Below are positions 44,868-52,761 of a DNA stretch of 64,000 bases, one piece after another. The notes under the pieces were generated by a model, which was not told where the DNA came from, ran no database searches, and saw nothing but the letters and a program-made list of their open reading frames with translations. The position numbers and the translations under genes are program-made. Source of the DNA: Erythrobacteraceae bacterium CFH 75059 (GTDB lineage: Bacteria > Pseudomonadota > Alphaproteobacteria > Sphingomonadales > Sphingomonadaceae); the NCBI GenBank assembly GCA_004331795.1, contig SJSR01000002.1, positions 620,001-684,000 of the forward strand. Reading direction: 5' to 3'. The stretch's first letter is position 1. Every line of letters begins with the position of its first letter.

Positions 44868-45878
44868 ATGCGGCTTCTCAAGATCCTGCCGGAGGACAAG
44901 CGGCGCCTCAAGGTCATGTTCCTCGCCAAGCACGCGCTGGCGGACGGGACACCGGATCCTCAGGACGGCAACCATGCCGTTTATCACGTGGAGATGCGGG
45001 AGACGCTGCGCGGGATCGGGTTGCACGTCGAGGCGCGCAATGATTTCGACGCGCTGTTCACCCCGACAGGGGCGGATTTCGTCGTCACCCTGCTGAACCG
45101 GGCCGGTTTCCTGAACAGCGAGATGCTGGCACCGCTGCTGCTGACGCGGGAGGGAACGCCCTTCCTCGGCGCCTCGCCCATCATCCGCGGCCTCGGCGAT
45201 GACAAGCACCTGATGAAGACCGTCGCCCGTCAGCGCGGTGTGGCGGTGACCGAGTGGAATGTGCACCGGCGCGGCGCGCTTAGCCCGCCGGCGGAGCCGC
45301 ATTTCGCGTGGGAGCGGCTGGTGGTGAAGCCCAACGCCAGTTCCGCCTCGTGGGGCGTCGGCATCTTCGACCAGTGGGACACCGCCGCCGCCCACATCGC
45401 GGATCTGCACGCCCAAGGGCACGACGCCATCGCCGAGCCGTTCTTCGGCACCGGCGACGTCGTGCTTCCGGTGGTCGGCGGGGATGGTCCCGTGCTGTTG
45501 CCGGCGATGCGCTTCGCCATGCCGGGCGCCGGCGACAATTTCCGCTCCTACGAGGAGAAGCGGGCGCTCGTCGATGCGCCGCGCGAAAGGCTGGAGGCGA
45601 TCACCGACGAGCTCCTCGTCGATCGGATGCGGGCGGACGTGATGCGCCTGCTCCCCGAACTATGGCCGTTCGACTATGGCCGCTTCGAATTCCGCCACGA
45701 CGCGCAGTCGGGCACTTTGCGGTTCATGGAAGTGAACCTGTCGTGCAATCTGTGGTCGAAGAAGACGGTCTCGGGTGCCGCGCGCTTGCTGGGCGTGAGC
45801 CACGCCGAGCTGGTCGAGACGATCGTTGCCCATTCCATGCTGCGCCAGGGCGTCATCGCCGCGGTTGAGCGGGTGTGA
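44868..45878 (+). CDS. ATP-grasp enzyme, D-Ala-D-Ala-ligase-like
   Basis: 336 aa. ATG at 44868 (MRLLKILPEDKRRLKVMF), 4 nt after the upstream stop. ATP-grasp elements: GLGDDKHLMKTVARQRGV, ERLVVKPNASSASWGVGIF, AIAEPFFGTGDVVLPVVGG, and the Mg site LRFMEVNLSCNLWSKKTV (Glu and Asn). This is the carboxylate-amine ligase pattern of the D-alanine-D-alanine ligase superfamily, but it is not Ddl itself, which lies with mur genes. Third gene of the rne-linked set; the next gene, sdhB, has its own start region. Confidence 0.82.
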   Translation: MRLLKILPEDKRRLKVMFLAKHALADGTPDPQDGNHAVYHVEMRETLRGIGLHVEARNDFDALFTPTGADFVVTLLNRAGFLNSEMLAPLLLTREGTPFLGASPIIRGLGDDKHLMKTVARQRGVAVTEWNVHRRGALSPPAEPHFAWERLVVKPNASSASWGVGIFDQWDTAAAHIADLHAQGHDAIAEPFFGTGDVVLPVVGGDGPVLLPAMRFAMPGAGDNFRSYEEKRALVDAPRERLEAITDELLVDRMRADVMRLLPELWPFDYGRFEFRHDAQSGTLRFMEVNLSCNLWSKKTVSGAARLLGVSHAELVETIVAHSMLRQGVIAAVERV

Positions 45879-45908
45879 GGGATCCGCTGCGCCGGAGCCG
45901 CTTTGTGC

Positions 45909-45936
45909 TTGTCCGGTGCGGCGCGGGCATTAGATA
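45909..45936 (+). promoter_or_regulatory. Possible sdhB promoter
   Basis: TTGTCC (45909-45914) and TAGATA (45931-45936) are separated by 16 bp, 30 nt upstream of the sdhB start, in the only sizeable gap on this part of the strand. The -10 is a weak match and alphaproteobacterial promoters are poorly defined, so this is a guess. Confidence 0.25.
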
Positions 45937-45966
45937 GGGCAGGAAACAGCAGGAACTGCACCAACG

Positions 45967-46752
45967 ATGGCGACCTTCACCCTTCCCAAGAACTCGCGCA
46001 TTTCGCGTCAGGGCCGCAATCATCCGGCGGTCGGCACGGGTGGACGGATCAAGACGTTCAAGATCTACCGCTACGACCCGGACAGCGGCGAAAACCCCCG
46101 CTACGACCGGTTCGCCATCAACCTGGACGAATGCGGGCCGATGGTGCTGGACGCCCTGTTCAAGATCAAGAACGAGATCGACCCGACCCTCGCCTTCCGC
46201 CGCTCCTGCCGAGAGGGCATTTGCGGTTCGTGCTCCATGAACATGAACGGGCGCAACGGGCTGGCCTGCACCACGGCGATCGCCGACCTGAAGGGCGAGA
46301 TCAGGATCACGCCCCTTCCCCACATGGAAGTCGTGAAGGATCTGGTGCCCGACTTCTCCCACTTCTACGCGCAATACGCCTCGATCCGCCCGTGGCTGCA
46401 GACGGTCACGACGACGCCCAGCGGCAAGGAGCGGCTGCAAACGCCGGAGCAGCGGGAAAAGCTCGACGGGCTGTATGAATGCATCCTGTGCGCATGCTGC
46501 TCGACGGCCTGTCCGTCGTACTGGTGGAATTCGGACAAGTTCCTCGGTCCGGCCATCCTGCTGCAGGCCTATCGCTGGCTGGCCGACAGCCGGGACGAGA
46601 TGACGGGCGAGCGGCTCGACCAGCTCGAGGACCCGTACCGGCTCTACCGCTGCCACACGATCATGAACTGCGCCAACGTCTGTCCCAAGGGCCTGTCCCC
46701 GGCCAAGGCCATTGCCGAGACGAAGAAGATGCTGGTCGAGCGGCAGCTTTGA
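45967..46752 (+). CDS. sdhB: Succinate dehydrogenase iron-sulfur subunit
   Basis: 261 aa subunit of complex II carrying three clusters. [2Fe-2S]: [17 protein letters not shown] with a further Cys in GLACTTAI. [4Fe-4S]: [17 protein letters not shown]. [3Fe-4S]: [20 protein letters not shown]. The partner genes sdhC, sdhD and sdhA are not downstream or within the window. Here sdhB is followed by a thioesterase gene after 6 nt and by zapE. Confidence 0.98.
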   Translation: MATFTLPKNSRISRQGRNHPAVGTGGRIKTFKIYRYDPDSGENPRYDRFAINLDECGPMVLDALFKIKNEIDPTLAFRRSCREGICGSCSMNMNGRNGLACTTAIADLKGEIRITPLPHMEVVKDLVPDFSHFYAQYASIRPWLQTVTTTPSGKERLQTPEQREKLDGLYECILCACCSTACPSYWWNSDKFLGPAILLQAYRWLADSRDEMTGERLDQLEDPYRLYRCHTIMNCANVCPKGLSPAKAIAETKKMLVERQL

Positions 46753-46758
46753 CAAGCG

Positions 46759-47214
46759 ATGCGGAGCCTGGCGGTCTTCTTCGATCATCAGCCTGATCCC
46801 GACCATCCGGGCTGGCACACCTGGGATCTCAAGGACGAGACCCGCTTCAACGGCGCCGTGATGGGCAAGCTGCTGGTCCGGCGGGAAGGCGATCATTGCC
46901 GGCTGCGCATGTTTCCCGAGCGGCGGCACACCAACCTGCAGAACATGGTGCACGGGGCGGTCACGCTCGGGCTGATCGACATCGCTCTGTTCGCGGCCCT
47001 GCGGACGCTGAGCGACAACGATCCCGGGCGCGCGGTGACGCTTGAGCTGTCGAGCCAGTTCATCGGTGCCGGAAAGCCGGACGAACCGCTCGACGCCGTG
47101 ACCGAGCTTCTGCGCGAAACCCGGCAGTTCGTGTTCCTGCGCGGGCAAGTCGTTCAGCGCGACCATCTCGTCGCCTCGTTTTCCGGCATGATCCGCAAGG
47201 CACAGCCCTCTTGA
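46759..47214 (+). CDS. PaaI-type hotdog thioesterase
   Basis: 151 aa single hotdog domain. The family signature region reads TNLQNMVHGAVTLGLIDIALF, where a His-Gly pair precedes the long helix, followed by AVTLELSSQFIGAGKP. Such enzymes hydrolyse acyl- or aryl-CoA thioesters in the cytoplasm; the substrate is not deducible. It overlaps the zapE start by 4 nt (TTGA). Confidence 0.85.
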   Translation: MRSLAVFFDHQPDPDHPGWHTWDLKDETRFNGAVMGKLLVRREGDHCRLRMFPERRHTNLQNMVHGAVTLGLIDIALFAALRTLSDNDPGRAVTLELSSQFIGAGKPDEPLDAVTELLRETRQFVFLRGQVVQRDHLVASFSGMIRKAQPS

Positions 47215-48323
47215 GCACATTGCTGGCGCGCTACGAGGCGCTGATCGCCGGAGGCGAGCTTCGCCCCGACCCTGCCCAGACGGATGCGGCACGCATCCTC
47301 CAGGACATCCAGGATCGCCTCGTCGCGCAGGTGCTGCCGCGCTGGCGCTGGCCGGCCCGGCGCCGTCGCCGGGAGCACGCCGGCGGCGCCTATCTCTGGG
47401 GCGGCGTGGGCCGCGGCAAGTCGATGCTGATGGATCTCTACCATCAGACGCTGCCGCTGGCTGGCAAGCGCCGCGTCCACTTCCACGCCTTCATGCAGGA
47501 GGTCCATGCCCTCCTGCGGCAGGAGCGTGCCAAGGCGGCGGGCGACCCGATCCCCGCGGTTGCCCGCCGCATCGCGGACGGGCTGCACAGCCTTGCCTTC
47601 GACGAGATGATCGTCACCAATTCTGCCGATGCGATGATCATGTCGCGGCTGTTCCGGGCCCTGATGGTCGAGGAGCAGGTGACGGTCGTCACCACCAGCA
47701 ATCGGGCGCCCGGCGACCTCTACAAGGACGGGCTGAACCGCGAGCATTTCCTGCCGTTCATCGATCTGCTCGAGCAGCGTCTCGCGATCGTGGAACTGAA
47801 CGGGCAGGTGGATTACCGCCTCGCCCGCATGGCCGGCCTGACCGTCTGGCACACGCCGCTTGGCGACGCGGCCACGCAGCGCGTGCGTGAGGCGTTCTTC
47901 CGCCTGACGGACTTCGCTCCGGAGGACGCGGCGCATGTCCCGTCAGAGGATTTGCCGGTGGGCGGTGGCCGCAGCCTGCATGTGCCGAAGAGCCTGAAGG
48001 GCGTCGCCGTCTTCAGCTTCCGCCGGTTGTGCGGGGAGCCACGCGGCGCCCCGGACTATCTCGCGGTCGCCCGCACGTTCCACACGGTCATCGTGGTGGG
48101 CATTCCGCACCTGACTCCGGACATGCGCAACGAGGCCGCACGCTTCACCGCGCTCGTTGACGCGCTCTACGAGTACCGGGTGAAGCTGTTCGCGACTGCC
48201 GCGGCGGAACCGGATGACCTCTATCCGTCCGGCGACGGCACCTTCGAGTTCGCCCGTACGGTCAGTCGGCTGCACGAGATGCGCAGCGACGCCTACCTCG
48301 CCCTCGGTCACGGAAGCGGATGA
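47211..48323 (+). CDS. zapE: Cell division protein ZapE (AFG1-like ATPase)
   Basis: 370 aa P-loop ATPase. Walker A is GGVGRGKS (64-71), and Walker B with the family follow-on is LAFDEMIVTNSADAMIMSRL. The AFG1 hallmarks TTSNRAPGDLYKDGLNREHF and LPFIDLLEQRLAIVEL are present. In E. coli ZapE associates with the Z-ring under stress. Translation appears to begin at TTG 47211, which overlaps the thioesterase stop; no ATG or GTG is available upstream of the conserved N-terminus (LLARYEALIAGGELRPDPAQ). It converges with the decarboxylase gene, leaving 10 bp. Confidence 0.93.
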   Translation: MSTLLARYEALIAGGELRPDPAQTDAARILQDIQDRLVAQVLPRWRWPARRRRREHAGGAYLWGGVGRGKSMLMDLYHQTLPLAGKRRVHFHAFMQEVHALLRQERAKAAGDPIPAVARRIADGLHSLAFDEMIVTNSADAMIMSRLFRALMVEEQVTVVTTSNRAPGDLYKDGLNREHFLPFIDLLEQRLAIVELNGQVDYRLARMAGLTVWHTPLGDAATQRVREAFFRLTDFAPEDAAHVPSEDLPVGGGRSLHVPKSLKGVAVFSFRRLCGEPRGAPDYLAVARTFHTVIVVGIPHLTPDMRNEAARFTALVDALYEYRVKLFATAAAEPDDLYPSGDGTFEFARTVSRLHEMRSDAYLALGHGSG

Positions 48324-48333
48324 CGCAACCCGT

Positions 48334-49578
48334 TCACACCAGCAGCTCGGCGGCCGGCCCATGGCCGAGAAACGCCGAAGGGGACGCCGTCGCGCCATAG
48401 GCTCCGGCGCAGAACACCGCCACGATGTCACCGACCTCCGCCCGCGGAAGCCACGCGGAATCCGCCAGCCGGTCGAGCGGCGTGCACAGACGGCCCACGA
48501 CCGAGACGACCTCGCTCGCCGGGGTGTCGAAGCGGCTGGCGATCGCCACGGGATAGTTGCGCCGCACCACCGTGCCGAAATTGCCTGATGCGGCGAGCTG
48601 GTGATGAAGTCCGCCGTCCGTGACGAGGAAGATCTGTCCGTGGCTTGTCTTGCGGTCGACGATCCGCGCGAGATACACGCCGGCCTCCCCGACGAGATAA
48701 CGGCCGAGTTCGATGGAGAACACGGTTCCGCGCAGGCGCGGCGGAACCTTGGCAAGCTCGTTCTCGAGCGCGGTGCCCAATGGTCGGAGATCGAGCGGCC
48801 GGTCGCCATGGAAATAGGGAATGCCGAACCCGCCGCCGATGGTCAGTTCCGGCACGTCCGTATCCGCTGCGTCGCCCAGAGCAGCCGCCAGGCGCAGCAC
48901 GCCGGCCTGCATCGCCGCCAGCGCAGTGCCGTCGAGCGACTGGCTGCCGGTGTAGATGTGCAGCCCGCGAAATTCGGCGCCCTCCGATACGACCGTGCGG
49001 ATGGCGGCGGGAACACGCTCGGCATCGATGCCGAAGGGCTTCGGCCCGCCGCCCATCTTCATCCCCGACCCGCGAAGGTCGAAGGACGGATTGACGCGGA
49101 TGGCAAGCCGCGGCTGCCTCCCGAGCGTCCGCCCGCAGGCCAGGGCGCGGGCAAGCTCGCCCTCGGACTCGACATTGATGGTGACACCATTCGACACTGC
49201 CAGCGCGAGTTCGTCGTCATCCTTGCCAGGACCGGCAAAGCTGATCCGCGCCGGCGCCATGCCTGCACCAAGCGCCAGACGCAGTTCGCCTCCCGACGCG
49301 ACATCAATGCCGTCCACCAGCCCGGCCATGAGCCGGAGCAGGGGCGGGAACGGGTTGGCCTTCATCGCGTAGCGCACGCGGAGCGGCGCAGGCATGGTGT
49401 CACGCAGATAAGCCACCCGTTCCCGCAGCGCTTCGGCGCTGTAGACGAACAGCGGCGTGCGTCCCGCCCGGTCGATGAGCGCGTTCACGTGCCAGCCGCC
49501 GATCGTCAACGCTCCGGCTTCGGTGCCGAAGCCCGGCGGGATCGGTCCGAGCGGTTTGGCCTGCGGGGCGTCAGCCAT
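48334..49578 (-). CDS. PLP-dependent decarboxylase, exosortase A system-associated
   Basis: 414 aa alanine-racemase-fold (group IV) decarboxylase. The PLP Lys is in VRYAMKANPFPP (about residue 73), followed by DVASGGELRLALGAGM, GLHIYTGSQSLDG, the phosphate-binding TIGGGFGIPYFHGD and the active-site Cys in GRLCTPLDRL. The sequence resembles the family often found in exosortase A gene clusters. Related enzymes, such as BtrK of butirosin synthesis, decarboxylate an amino acid bound to a carrier protein. It starts with ATG overlapping the ligase stop by 8 nt, so the two are coupled. Confidence 0.88.
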   Translation of the reverse strand: MADAPQAKPLGPIPPGFGTEAGALTIGGWHVNALIDRAGRTPLFVYSAEALRERVAYLRDTMPAPLRVRYAMKANPFPPLLRLMAGLVDGIDVASGGELRLALGAGMAPARISFAGPGKDDDELALAVSNGVTINVESEGELARALACGRTLGRQPRLAIRVNPSFDLRGSGMKMGGGPKPFGIDAERVPAAIRTVVSEGAEFRGLHIYTGSQSLDGTALAAMQAGVLRLAAALGDAADTDVPELTIGGGFGIPYFHGDRPLDLRPLGTALENELAKVPPRLRGTVFSIELGRYLVGEAGVYLARIVDRKTSHGQIFLVTDGGLHHQLAASGNFGTVVRRNYPVAIASRFDTPASEVVSVVGRLCTPLDRLADSAWLPRAEVGDIVAVFCAGAYGATASPSAFLGHGPAAELLV

Positions 49579-51112
49579 CCTGCACCGCCGCTGCGGCGAG
49601 GCGCCGCAGCGCGTCGCGATCATATTTTCCGTTCGCCGTGCGGGGCAGGCTGTCCGCGCGGTGGATCTGCGCCGGGTGCATGAAGCCCGGCAACTCGGCC
49701 GCCAGCCAGGCAGCCAGCTTTCGCTCGAGGTCCGCACCTACCTCCGGCGGGGGACGGATGAACAGGTGGATGGCGTCCCCGATCCGTTCATCGGCAACGC
49801 CGACGGCAACGGCCTCGCGGATCATGCCGCTGCGAACGGCGGCATCTTCGATCTCCTCCGCGCTGACCCGGTGACCGCGGCTCTTGATGAGCGAGTCCCG
49901 GCGCCCGACGAAATAGTGCAGACCGTTTTCGTCCCGGCGCATCAGATCGCCGGACCACACGGCGACACCGCCACTGCGCGACCATGGCGGCGCGGGACGG
50001 AACACCTCCCGCGTGCGCGCCGCGTCGCCCCAGTACCCTTGCGCCACGAGAGGCCCGCAATGCACCAGTTCGCCCGGCTCACCCGCGGGCGCCGGTTCTC
50101 CGTCCGCGCCCACCAGCAGCACTTCGGCATACGGCACCGCGCCGCCGACGGAACCGGGGTGCCGAGGCAGGAGGGCGGGCGGCAGATACAGCGACCGGAA
50201 CGCCTCCGTCAGCCCGTACATGGCGAAGACGGCGGCGTCGGGAAAGGTGGCGGTGAGGGTCTCGACAAGGCGGGCGGATAAGGCGCCGCCGCTGTTGGTC
50301 ACGCGGCGCATGCGCATACGAGCGGCCGGCGGCCAGGGCGCTTCAAGCAGCTGCGTCCACAGCGGCGGCACCGCGGCGAGCGTCGTCACCCGGTGCCGCT
50401 CGCAGGCTTTGCCGACATCCTGCGCCACAAGGTAGTCGAGCGGCACGACCCGTCCGCCGGCATACCACGTGCTGAGCAGCTGGTTCTGCCCGTAGTCGAA
50501 CGACAGCGGCAGCACGGCGAGCGTCACGTCGTCCTCCGCAAGCTCCAGATAGTCCGCGACGCTGGCCGCTCCGAGCCAGAGATTGCGGTGGGACAGCATG
50601 ACGCCCTTCGGCCGGCCGGTGCTGCCGCTGGTGTAGAGCAAGCACACAAGCGCGTCCGGGTCGTGATCCGAGGGGGGCAGCGGCGCGCCGGCGGCGCACG
50701 CAAGCGGCAGCACCTCATGATCGGACAGCACCGTGCAGGCGGCAGGCACATCCCCCGGCTCGAGCTGGCTTCCACGCTGTCCACCGGCGACAAGCAGACT
50801 TGTGTCGCAGTCGGCCAGCACATGCGCCACCTGAGCCCGCCGGAGCATCGGGTTCAGCGGGACGTGAACGACACCCGCGCGCGCCGCGGCCAGCGGCAGG
50901 AGGCAGGTCAGCCGCGACTTGGCCGCCCAGCTCGCCACCCGCGCGCCCTGCTCCACCCGGCCGACAAGCCAGCCGGCGAGCAGAGCCACCTCCCGCTCCA
51001 TCGCGGAATAGGTCAGCGCCTCTCCACCGATCTCCAGCGCGCAGGCCTCGCCCGCGCCGCGCAGATGGACATGGTCGAGCGGGAGAACGTCTGAGACAGG
51101 CGGCGGCGTCAT
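49571..51112 (-). CDS. Acyl-AMP ligase, exosortase A system-associated
   Basis: 513 aa adenylate-forming enzyme. Core motifs: LLYTSGSTGRPKGVMLSH (A3), FAMYGLTEAFRSLYLPP (A5), WSGDLMRRDENGLHYFVGRR (A7-A8), DSLIKSRGHRVSAEEIED and the catalytic Lys in PRTANGKYDRD (A10). The length and context match the AMP-ligase subgroup linked to exosortase A loci. It probably activates a carboxylic or amino acid and loads the ACP encoded divergently at 51236. ATG at 51112. A reading frame stays open far upstream, but that is antisense to other genes. Confidence 0.88.
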   Translation of the reverse strand: MTPPPVSDVLPLDHVHLRGAGEACALEIGGEALTYSAMEREVALLAGWLVGRVEQGARVASWAAKSRLTCLLPLAAARAGVVHVPLNPMLRRAQVAHVLADCDTSLLVAGGQRGSQLEPGDVPAACTVLSDHEVLPLACAAGAPLPPSDHDPDALVCLLYTSGSTGRPKGVMLSHRNLWLGAASVADYLELAEDDVTLAVLPLSFDYGQNQLLSTWYAGGRVVPLDYLVAQDVGKACERHRVTTLAAVPPLWTQLLEAPWPPAARMRMRRVTNSGGALSARLVETLTATFPDAAVFAMYGLTEAFRSLYLPPALLPRHPGSVGGAVPYAEVLLVGADGEPAPAGEPGELVHCGPLVAQGYWGDAARTREVFRPAPPWSRSGGVAVWSGDLMRRDENGLHYFVGRRDSLIKSRGHRVSAEEIEDAAVRSGMIREAVAVGVADERIGDAIHLFIRPPPEVGADLERKLAAWLAAELPGFMHPAQIHRADSLPRTANGKYDRDALRRLAAAAVQDG

Positions 51113-51235
51113 CGCCCGACCCGTAGCGCGCACCTGTGATGAGGTCGAGATCGTCCGGGGAGCCTCCTTGCTTCGACACCACGCGGCAGGTAAGGCGCCG
51201 CTGCCAACCGATTGACGCAAAGGCTCGATCTCACC
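51113..51235. promoter_or_regulatory. Divergent region between acyl-AMP ligase and acyl carrier protein
   Basis: 123 bp separate two genes whose products should act together. One shared regulatory region would let a single regulator set both. I see no unmistakable promoter or operator in it. Confidence 0.35.
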
Positions 51236-51562
51236 ATGCGCTCCCACAGCACCAGCACAGCGGCCGATCTGCGCGCACTGCCCGAGGATGCCGCCCTGAA
51301 GGGACGCGGGATCGATGCCCGGTTGCGGATCGTCCTGGAAGAGGCCCTGCACCTTCGGCCCGGGTCGACCGCCGACTTCGGGGAGGAGACCGAACTGTTT
51401 GGCGCGCTTCCGGAACTGGACTCCATGGCGGTCGCGACCCTGTTCACCGCCATCGAGGACACCTTCGACATCGTGGTCGACGACGAGGATGTGAGCGCCG
51501 ACCTGCTCGCGACCTATGGCGCTCTGCTCCGTTTCGTCGAGGAGAAGGCGAGCAGCCGCTAG
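51236..51562 (+). CDS. Acyl carrier protein
   Basis: 108 aa. The four-helix PCP/ACP fold is recognisable, with the phosphopantetheine Ser63 in ALPELDSMAVATLFTAIED. About 25 extra residues precede the usual start. The ATG at 51236 gives MRSHSTSTAADLRALP. It is not the housekeeping AcpP, which carries a DSLD-type motif and lies with fab genes. It presumably carries the substrate of the divergent ligase and decarboxylase. Its TAG stop shares the palindrome CTAG with the opposing rlmD stop. Confidence 0.85.
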   Translation: MRSHSTSTAADLRALPEDAALKGRGIDARLRIVLEEALHLRPGSTADFGEETELFGALPELDSMAVATLFTAIEDTFDIVVDDEDVSADLLATYGALLRFVEEKASSR

Positions 51563-52761
51563 CGGGTGAACAGGCTGAACAGTTCCACATGCGTTGACCA
51601 GCGGAACTGTCCCACGGCCCGCAGCGCCGCCAGCCGGTATCCGCCCGTGGCCAGCCGCGCGGCATCGGCGGCCCAGCTTGCCGGGTTGCAGCTGACATAG
51701 GCAATCTTCGGCACCGCACTGGCGGCAAGCTGTTCGACCTGCTGCCGGGCTCCGGCGCGGGGCGGATCGAGCACGGCGAAGTCGACGCCGGCCAGCTCTG
51801 CCGCACTGACGGGCGAACGGAATAGGTCGCGGTGGCTGGCGGTGGACCCGTTCGCCGCCGCGTGAAGCGCCTCGCGACCGGCCTGCCAGGCCGCCCGATC
51901 CCCCTCGAACGCATGCACCCGGATCCCGCTGCCCGTCAGCGGCAGACCGAGTGTCCCGAGGCCGCTGAACAAATCCACGGCGCGCCGGGCGCCGCCGGCG
52001 GCTTGGCGCACGTCGTCCTGAAGAATGCGCTCGCCGTCCGTCGTCGGCTGGAGAAAGGCTCCCGGTGGCAGGGTGACACGCACGCCGGCAAGGGTCACGG
52101 AGACCGGGTGCGGCTGCCAAGCGACCTCCGCGCCCAATCCACGGTCGACGCTCAGCCGGGCAAGCGCGTGGGTGCGTGCGAAGTCGAGGAGCCCGGACCG
52201 CGCCTCGGCATGGTCGCTGACGCCACCGCTGATCAGAACGTCCACGCCGCCATCCGTTGCCGTGAGCCGGACCGAGCAGGCGCCCCTTGGCGCCGTCCTG
52301 CGCAGGAGCGCGCGCAACGGATCGAGCAGGGCGAACAGGTCGGGGCGCAGCACGTGACACTCGCGCAGGTCGACGACCGCATGCGACCGGTTCTCCTTGA
52401 ACCCGAGCAAGAGGTGCCGGCCACCTTGCGCATGCACGGTGGCCACACGCCGCGAGCGCGGCGGCGACAGATGGGTCGGCAGGAGCGGCGGAACCGCGAG
52501 GCTCGCTCTCTCCGCTGCACTCTTCACGCGATCGGTGACGAAGGCCGCCAGCGCGTCCTCGTCGCAGTGCTGAAGCTGACACGCGCCGCAACGGCCGAAA
52601 TGCCTGCACGGTGGGACGGCGCGGTGCGGACCGGGCAGCACCGCACCGTCGGGAGCCACGCGGTCGCCAGGCGCGGCACCGGAGACATGGCGTCCGTCTG
52701 CCGTGATGCCGTCACCGCGCGAGGCGAGCCGGACGACCAGCACGGTGACCTCTCCGGTCAC
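51559..52761 (-). CDS. rlmD: 23S rRNA m5U methyltransferase, RlmD/RumA family
   Basis: 400 aa. An N-terminal TRAM-like segment (LVVRLASRGDGITADGR) is followed by the iron-sulfur Cys cluster CRHFGRCGACQLQHC with a fourth Cys in LRECHVLRPD. The SAM domain has DLFSGLGTLGLPL, FAVLDPPRAGARQQVEQLA and the nucleophile Cys in IAYVSCNPASWAAD. It likely makes m5U in 23S rRNA; which uridine cannot be told from RlmD and RlmC types alone. GTG at 52761 overlaps the nnr stop by 4 nt. Confidence 0.9.
   Translation of the reverse strand: MTGEVTVLVVRLASRGDGITADGRHVSGAAPGDRVAPDGAVLPGPHRAVPPCRHFGRCGACQLQHCDEDALAAFVTDRVKSAAERASLAVPPLLPTHLSPPRSRRVATVHAQGGRHLLLGFKENRSHAVVDLRECHVLRPDLFALLDPLRALLRRTAPRGACSVRLTATDGGVDVLISGGVSDHAEARSGLLDFARTHALARLSVDRGLGAEVAWQPHPVSVTLAGVRVTLPPGAFLQPTTDGERILQDDVRQAAGGARRAVDLFSGLGTLGLPLTGSGIRVHAFEGDRAAWQAGREALHAAANGSTASHRDLFRSPVSAAELAGVDFAVLDPPRAGARQQVEQLAASAVPKIAYVSCNPASWAADAARLATGGYRLAALRAVGQFRWSTHVELFSLFTR

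Noticed and set aside
48334-51562. Complete exosortase/PEP-CTERM locus
   Set aside because: Only ligase, ACP and decarboxylase are present; I found no exosortase, glycosyltransferases or PEP-CTERM tail in the window.
51113-52609. Long N-terminal extension of the acyl-AMP ligase frame
   Set aside because: It runs across the ACP gene on the opposite strand and through rlmD in another frame. The ligase family begins at the ATG at 51112.
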